A stretch of DNA of 8,649 bases, from the NCBI GenBank assembly GCA_023426765.1, contig JAEZBW010000562.1:1-8649 (forward strand). The letters run 5' to 3'. The notes under the pieces were generated by a model that worked only from the letters and a program-made list of their open reading frames with translations, did no database searches and had not been told where the DNA came from. The translations under genes and the position numbers were made by a program. Every line of letters begins with the position of its first letter. The first letter of the stretch is position 1. Below, one piece after another: positions 7,693 through 8,649 of this stretch. This stretch comes from Bacillota bacterium (GTDB taxonomy: Bacteria; Bacillota; Clostridia; DSM-8532).

Positions 7693-7721
7693 TTGAAAAA
7701 AGCGCTACGACAGCATACAAT
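7693..7721 (+). promoter_or_regulatory. Plus-strand promoter candidate towards the half-helicase
   Basis: TTGAAA (7693-7698) and TACAAT (7716-7721) are 17 bp apart, each one base from the sigma-A consensus. Transcription would start near 7728 and run through the two hairpin repeats and the LexA-type box to the open frame at 7881, a leader of about 153 nt. Its -35 is only 5 bp from the -35 of the proximal minus-strand promoter. It also faces the distal minus-strand promoter, so their transcripts would overlap over about 115 bp. Confidence 0.45.
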
Positions 7722-7761
7722 GGAGGAAACAGAGGCTTTCCGCCGGGCTTTTCCTTTTACT

Positions 7762-7826
7762 CGGAGCCGGCTTGAATTCTCCGAACGGTCTCCCCGGAGC
7801 CGGCTTGGGTTTCCCAAACGGTCTCC
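7762..7826. repeat. Two tandem 32-nt hairpin-forming repeats
   Basis: Copies at 7762-7793 and 7795-7826 match at 27 of 32 bases and are separated by one C. Both keep the outer sequences CGGAGCCGGCTTG and ACGGTCTCC and differ in the middle. Each can fold into one long interrupted stem. On the minus strand, GGAG pairs with CTCC and CCG with CGG, with a central TTGGG-AAA-CCCAA stem in the right-hand copy (7795-7826). In the left-hand copy the centre changes, but most pairs survive through G-U and A-U. This points to structure in RNA or cruciform DNA. The repeats lie in the leader of both the distal minus-strand promoter and the plus-strand promoter. No T-run follows either, so they are not terminators by themselves. 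Confidence 0.65.
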
Positions 7827-7848
7827 TGACATCCTTCCCGTTACTTAT

Positions 7849-7877
7849 ATTAGAACACATGTTCTGTGTGGAGTCAA
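7849..7877 (-). promoter_or_regulatory. Distal promoter of the TerB/BrxD/BrxHI operon
   Basis: On the minus strand, TTGACT (7872-7877) and TCTAAT (7849-7854) are exactly 17 bp apart, each matching the sigma-A consensus at 5 of 6 bases. The predicted start is near 7842, giving a leader of about 220 nt before the TerB gene that carries both hairpin repeats. The spacer is occupied by a LexA-type box. The -35 ends only 3 bp from the start codon of the divergent half-helicase frame. Confidence 0.6.
7852..7865. promoter_or_regulatory. LexA (DinR)-type SOS box
   Basis: AGAACACATGTTCT contains a perfect GAAC-N4-GTTC core. It fits the Gram-positive LexA pattern GAAC-R-N-R-Y-GTTY at every inner position; only the outer C/G pair is A/T. 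It lies between the -35 and -10 of the distal minus-strand promoter and touches its -10, where LexA would block RNA polymerase. Release on DNA damage would switch on the TerB/BrxD/BrxHI operon. It could also act as a roadblock to plus-strand transcription. Confidence 0.65.
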
Positions 7878-7880
7878 TAG

Positions 7881-8649
7881 ATGAATGGAATTTGGGAATA
7901 TATTTACAATAAAAGCCTGAACAGGCAATGCATCATCTTCTGCAACTCGGTGGCGGGCAGTGAAACCACGGCTGTACAGCTTCGTGCCCTTGCTTCGGCA
8001 AGCCGCAACGAAGATAACTTTCACGTTCATCACGGCAATATCTCTACCACGCTGCGCGAAGCTGCGGAGACGGCGATGAAGGGAGACAGGCCTGTGGTGG
8101 TGATTGGAACATCAAGCCTGGAAGTAGGTCTGGATATCGCCGGTCTGGATCGGGTGATTCAGGTGAATTCTCCTGTGGCGGTGGCCAGCTTCGTGCAGCG
8201 CATGGGGCGTTCGGGACGAAGAGGTCAGCCGGCTGAGATCTATTTTGTCTGCCATGATGGAATCCCACAGGAAAAAGCCATCCTGCCGGGGAAAATTCCC
8301 TGGAACCTGATTCAGAATATTGCAGTGATCCTGCTTTACCTGGAAGAGCGGTGGATGGAACCGCCCAAAAGGCTAAAATATCCGTTCGGCATTTTGTATC
8401 ATCAAACCCTCAGCCTGCTTGCCGGAAAAGGAGAGTTATCTCAAAATGCCCTCGCAGAACAGGTTCTGTCGCTTTCCCCCTTCCGGAGCATTTCCCGGGA
8501 TGATTTTGATCAGATCATCTTGAGAATGCTGAAGCTGGATCACCTGCAGAAGCTGGAAGATGGCGGTCTGATTCTGGGAATGGAGGGCGGAAGACTGGTA
8601 CACAGTTATACCTTTTATCCCGTCTTCAAAACCTTCGACACCTATACGG
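7881..8649 (+). CDS. Second BrxHI/Lhr-like helicase, lacking RecA1 (runs off window)
   Basis: An open frame of 256 codons to the window edge. It starts at ATG with GGAG 7 nt upstream (7870-7873); a TAG sits directly before the ATG in frame. It matches the intact helicase of this window from about its residue 297 on, at roughly half identity. Conserved parts are WEYIYN, motif IV CIIFCN (17-22), HVHHGNISTTLREAAETAM, motif V VIGTSSLEVGLDIA (74-87), motif VI QRMGRSGRRG (106-115) and LLYLEERWMEPP. Walker A, DEVH and SAT, which would lie in about 290 upstream residues, are absent here in any frame. Alone it should not hydrolyse ATP. It may be a 5'-truncated relic, a separately expressed RecA2/C-terminal half, or a true gene with a partner. 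The divergence argues against a recent copy of the intact gene. Its 3' end is unknown. Confidence 0.8.
   Translation, partial: MNGIWEYIYNKSLNRQCIIFCNSVAGSETTAVQLRALASASRNEDNFHVHHGNISTTLREAAETAMKGDRPVVVIGTSSLEVGLDIAGLDRVIQVNSPVAVASFVQRMGRSGRRGQPAEIYFVCHDGIPQEKAILPGKIPWNLIQNIAVILLYLEERWMEPPKRLKYPFGILYHQTLSLLAGKGELSQNALAEQVLSLSPFRSISRDDFDQIILRMLKLDHLQKLEDGGLILGMEGGRLVHSYTFYPVFKTFDTYT

Noticed and set aside
7623..7880. Transposon end or insertion scar explaining the truncated helicase
   Set aside because: No transposase, no terminal inverted repeat pair with target duplication, and the repeats here are tandem direct copies.
7720..7884. A plus-strand frame ending in an ATGA overlap with the half-helicase start
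   Set aside because: The overlap copies the operon style, but there is no ribosome site, the predicted transcript starts after its ATG, and the peptide is Arg/Ser/Pro-rich and made of the hairpin repeats.
7881..8649. Recent duplication or inversion of the intact helicase gene
   Set aside because: Protein identity to the intact copy is only about half and the DNA is well diverged, so the two helicases parted long ago or arrived separately.

Overview
The window looks like chromosome from a Gram-positive bacterium, most likely Bacillota (Clostridia or Bacilli). The grounds are strong AGGAGG-type ribosome binding sites, sigma-A-like promoters with 16-17 bp spacers, a GAAC-N4-GTTC box of the Gram-positive LexA (DinR) type, and tightly packed genes with ATGA start/stop overlaps. 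Base composition is moderate and shows no obvious break. No RNA gene, CRISPR array or transposase was seen.

Left region (1-1960, + strand): the C-terminal half of an L-asparaginase is followed by a well-formed promoter and a complete cytoplasmic glycoside hydrolase family 1 enzyme. These look like ordinary metabolic genes. A short convergent gap (1961-2029) holds a small GC-rich hairpin and an imperfect direct repeat, but no clear terminator.

Centre (7622 down to 2030, - strand): three genes form a tight operon joined by two 4-bp ATGA overlaps. In transcription order they are a TerB_N/TerB_C protein (642 aa), a BrxD-type (DUF2791) P-loop ATPase (440 aa), and a complete Lhr-like DEVH helicase of the BrxHI type (782 aa). 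BrxD and BrxHI are the ATPase/helicase pair known from type 2 BREX. Here they stand without PglZ, methylase or kinase genes in view and are paired with Ter-family domains. I read this as a stand-alone DNA-processing, stress or anti-phage module, which is inference.

Right region (7623-8649): the intergenic DNA is unusually rich in signals. It has a distal minus-strand promoter with a LexA-type box between its -35 and -10, two tandem 32-nt hairpin repeats, and a pair of back-to-back promoters. One of that pair has a perfect dyad over its -10. Beyond it, on the + strand, lies an open frame (7881 to the window edge) encoding a second, diverged BrxHI-like helicase. That frame begins exactly at the second RecA domain, so it lacks Walker A and DEVH. 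The best candidates for new biology are the SOS-type control of the TerB/BrxD/BrxHI operon and the half-helicase divergent to it.
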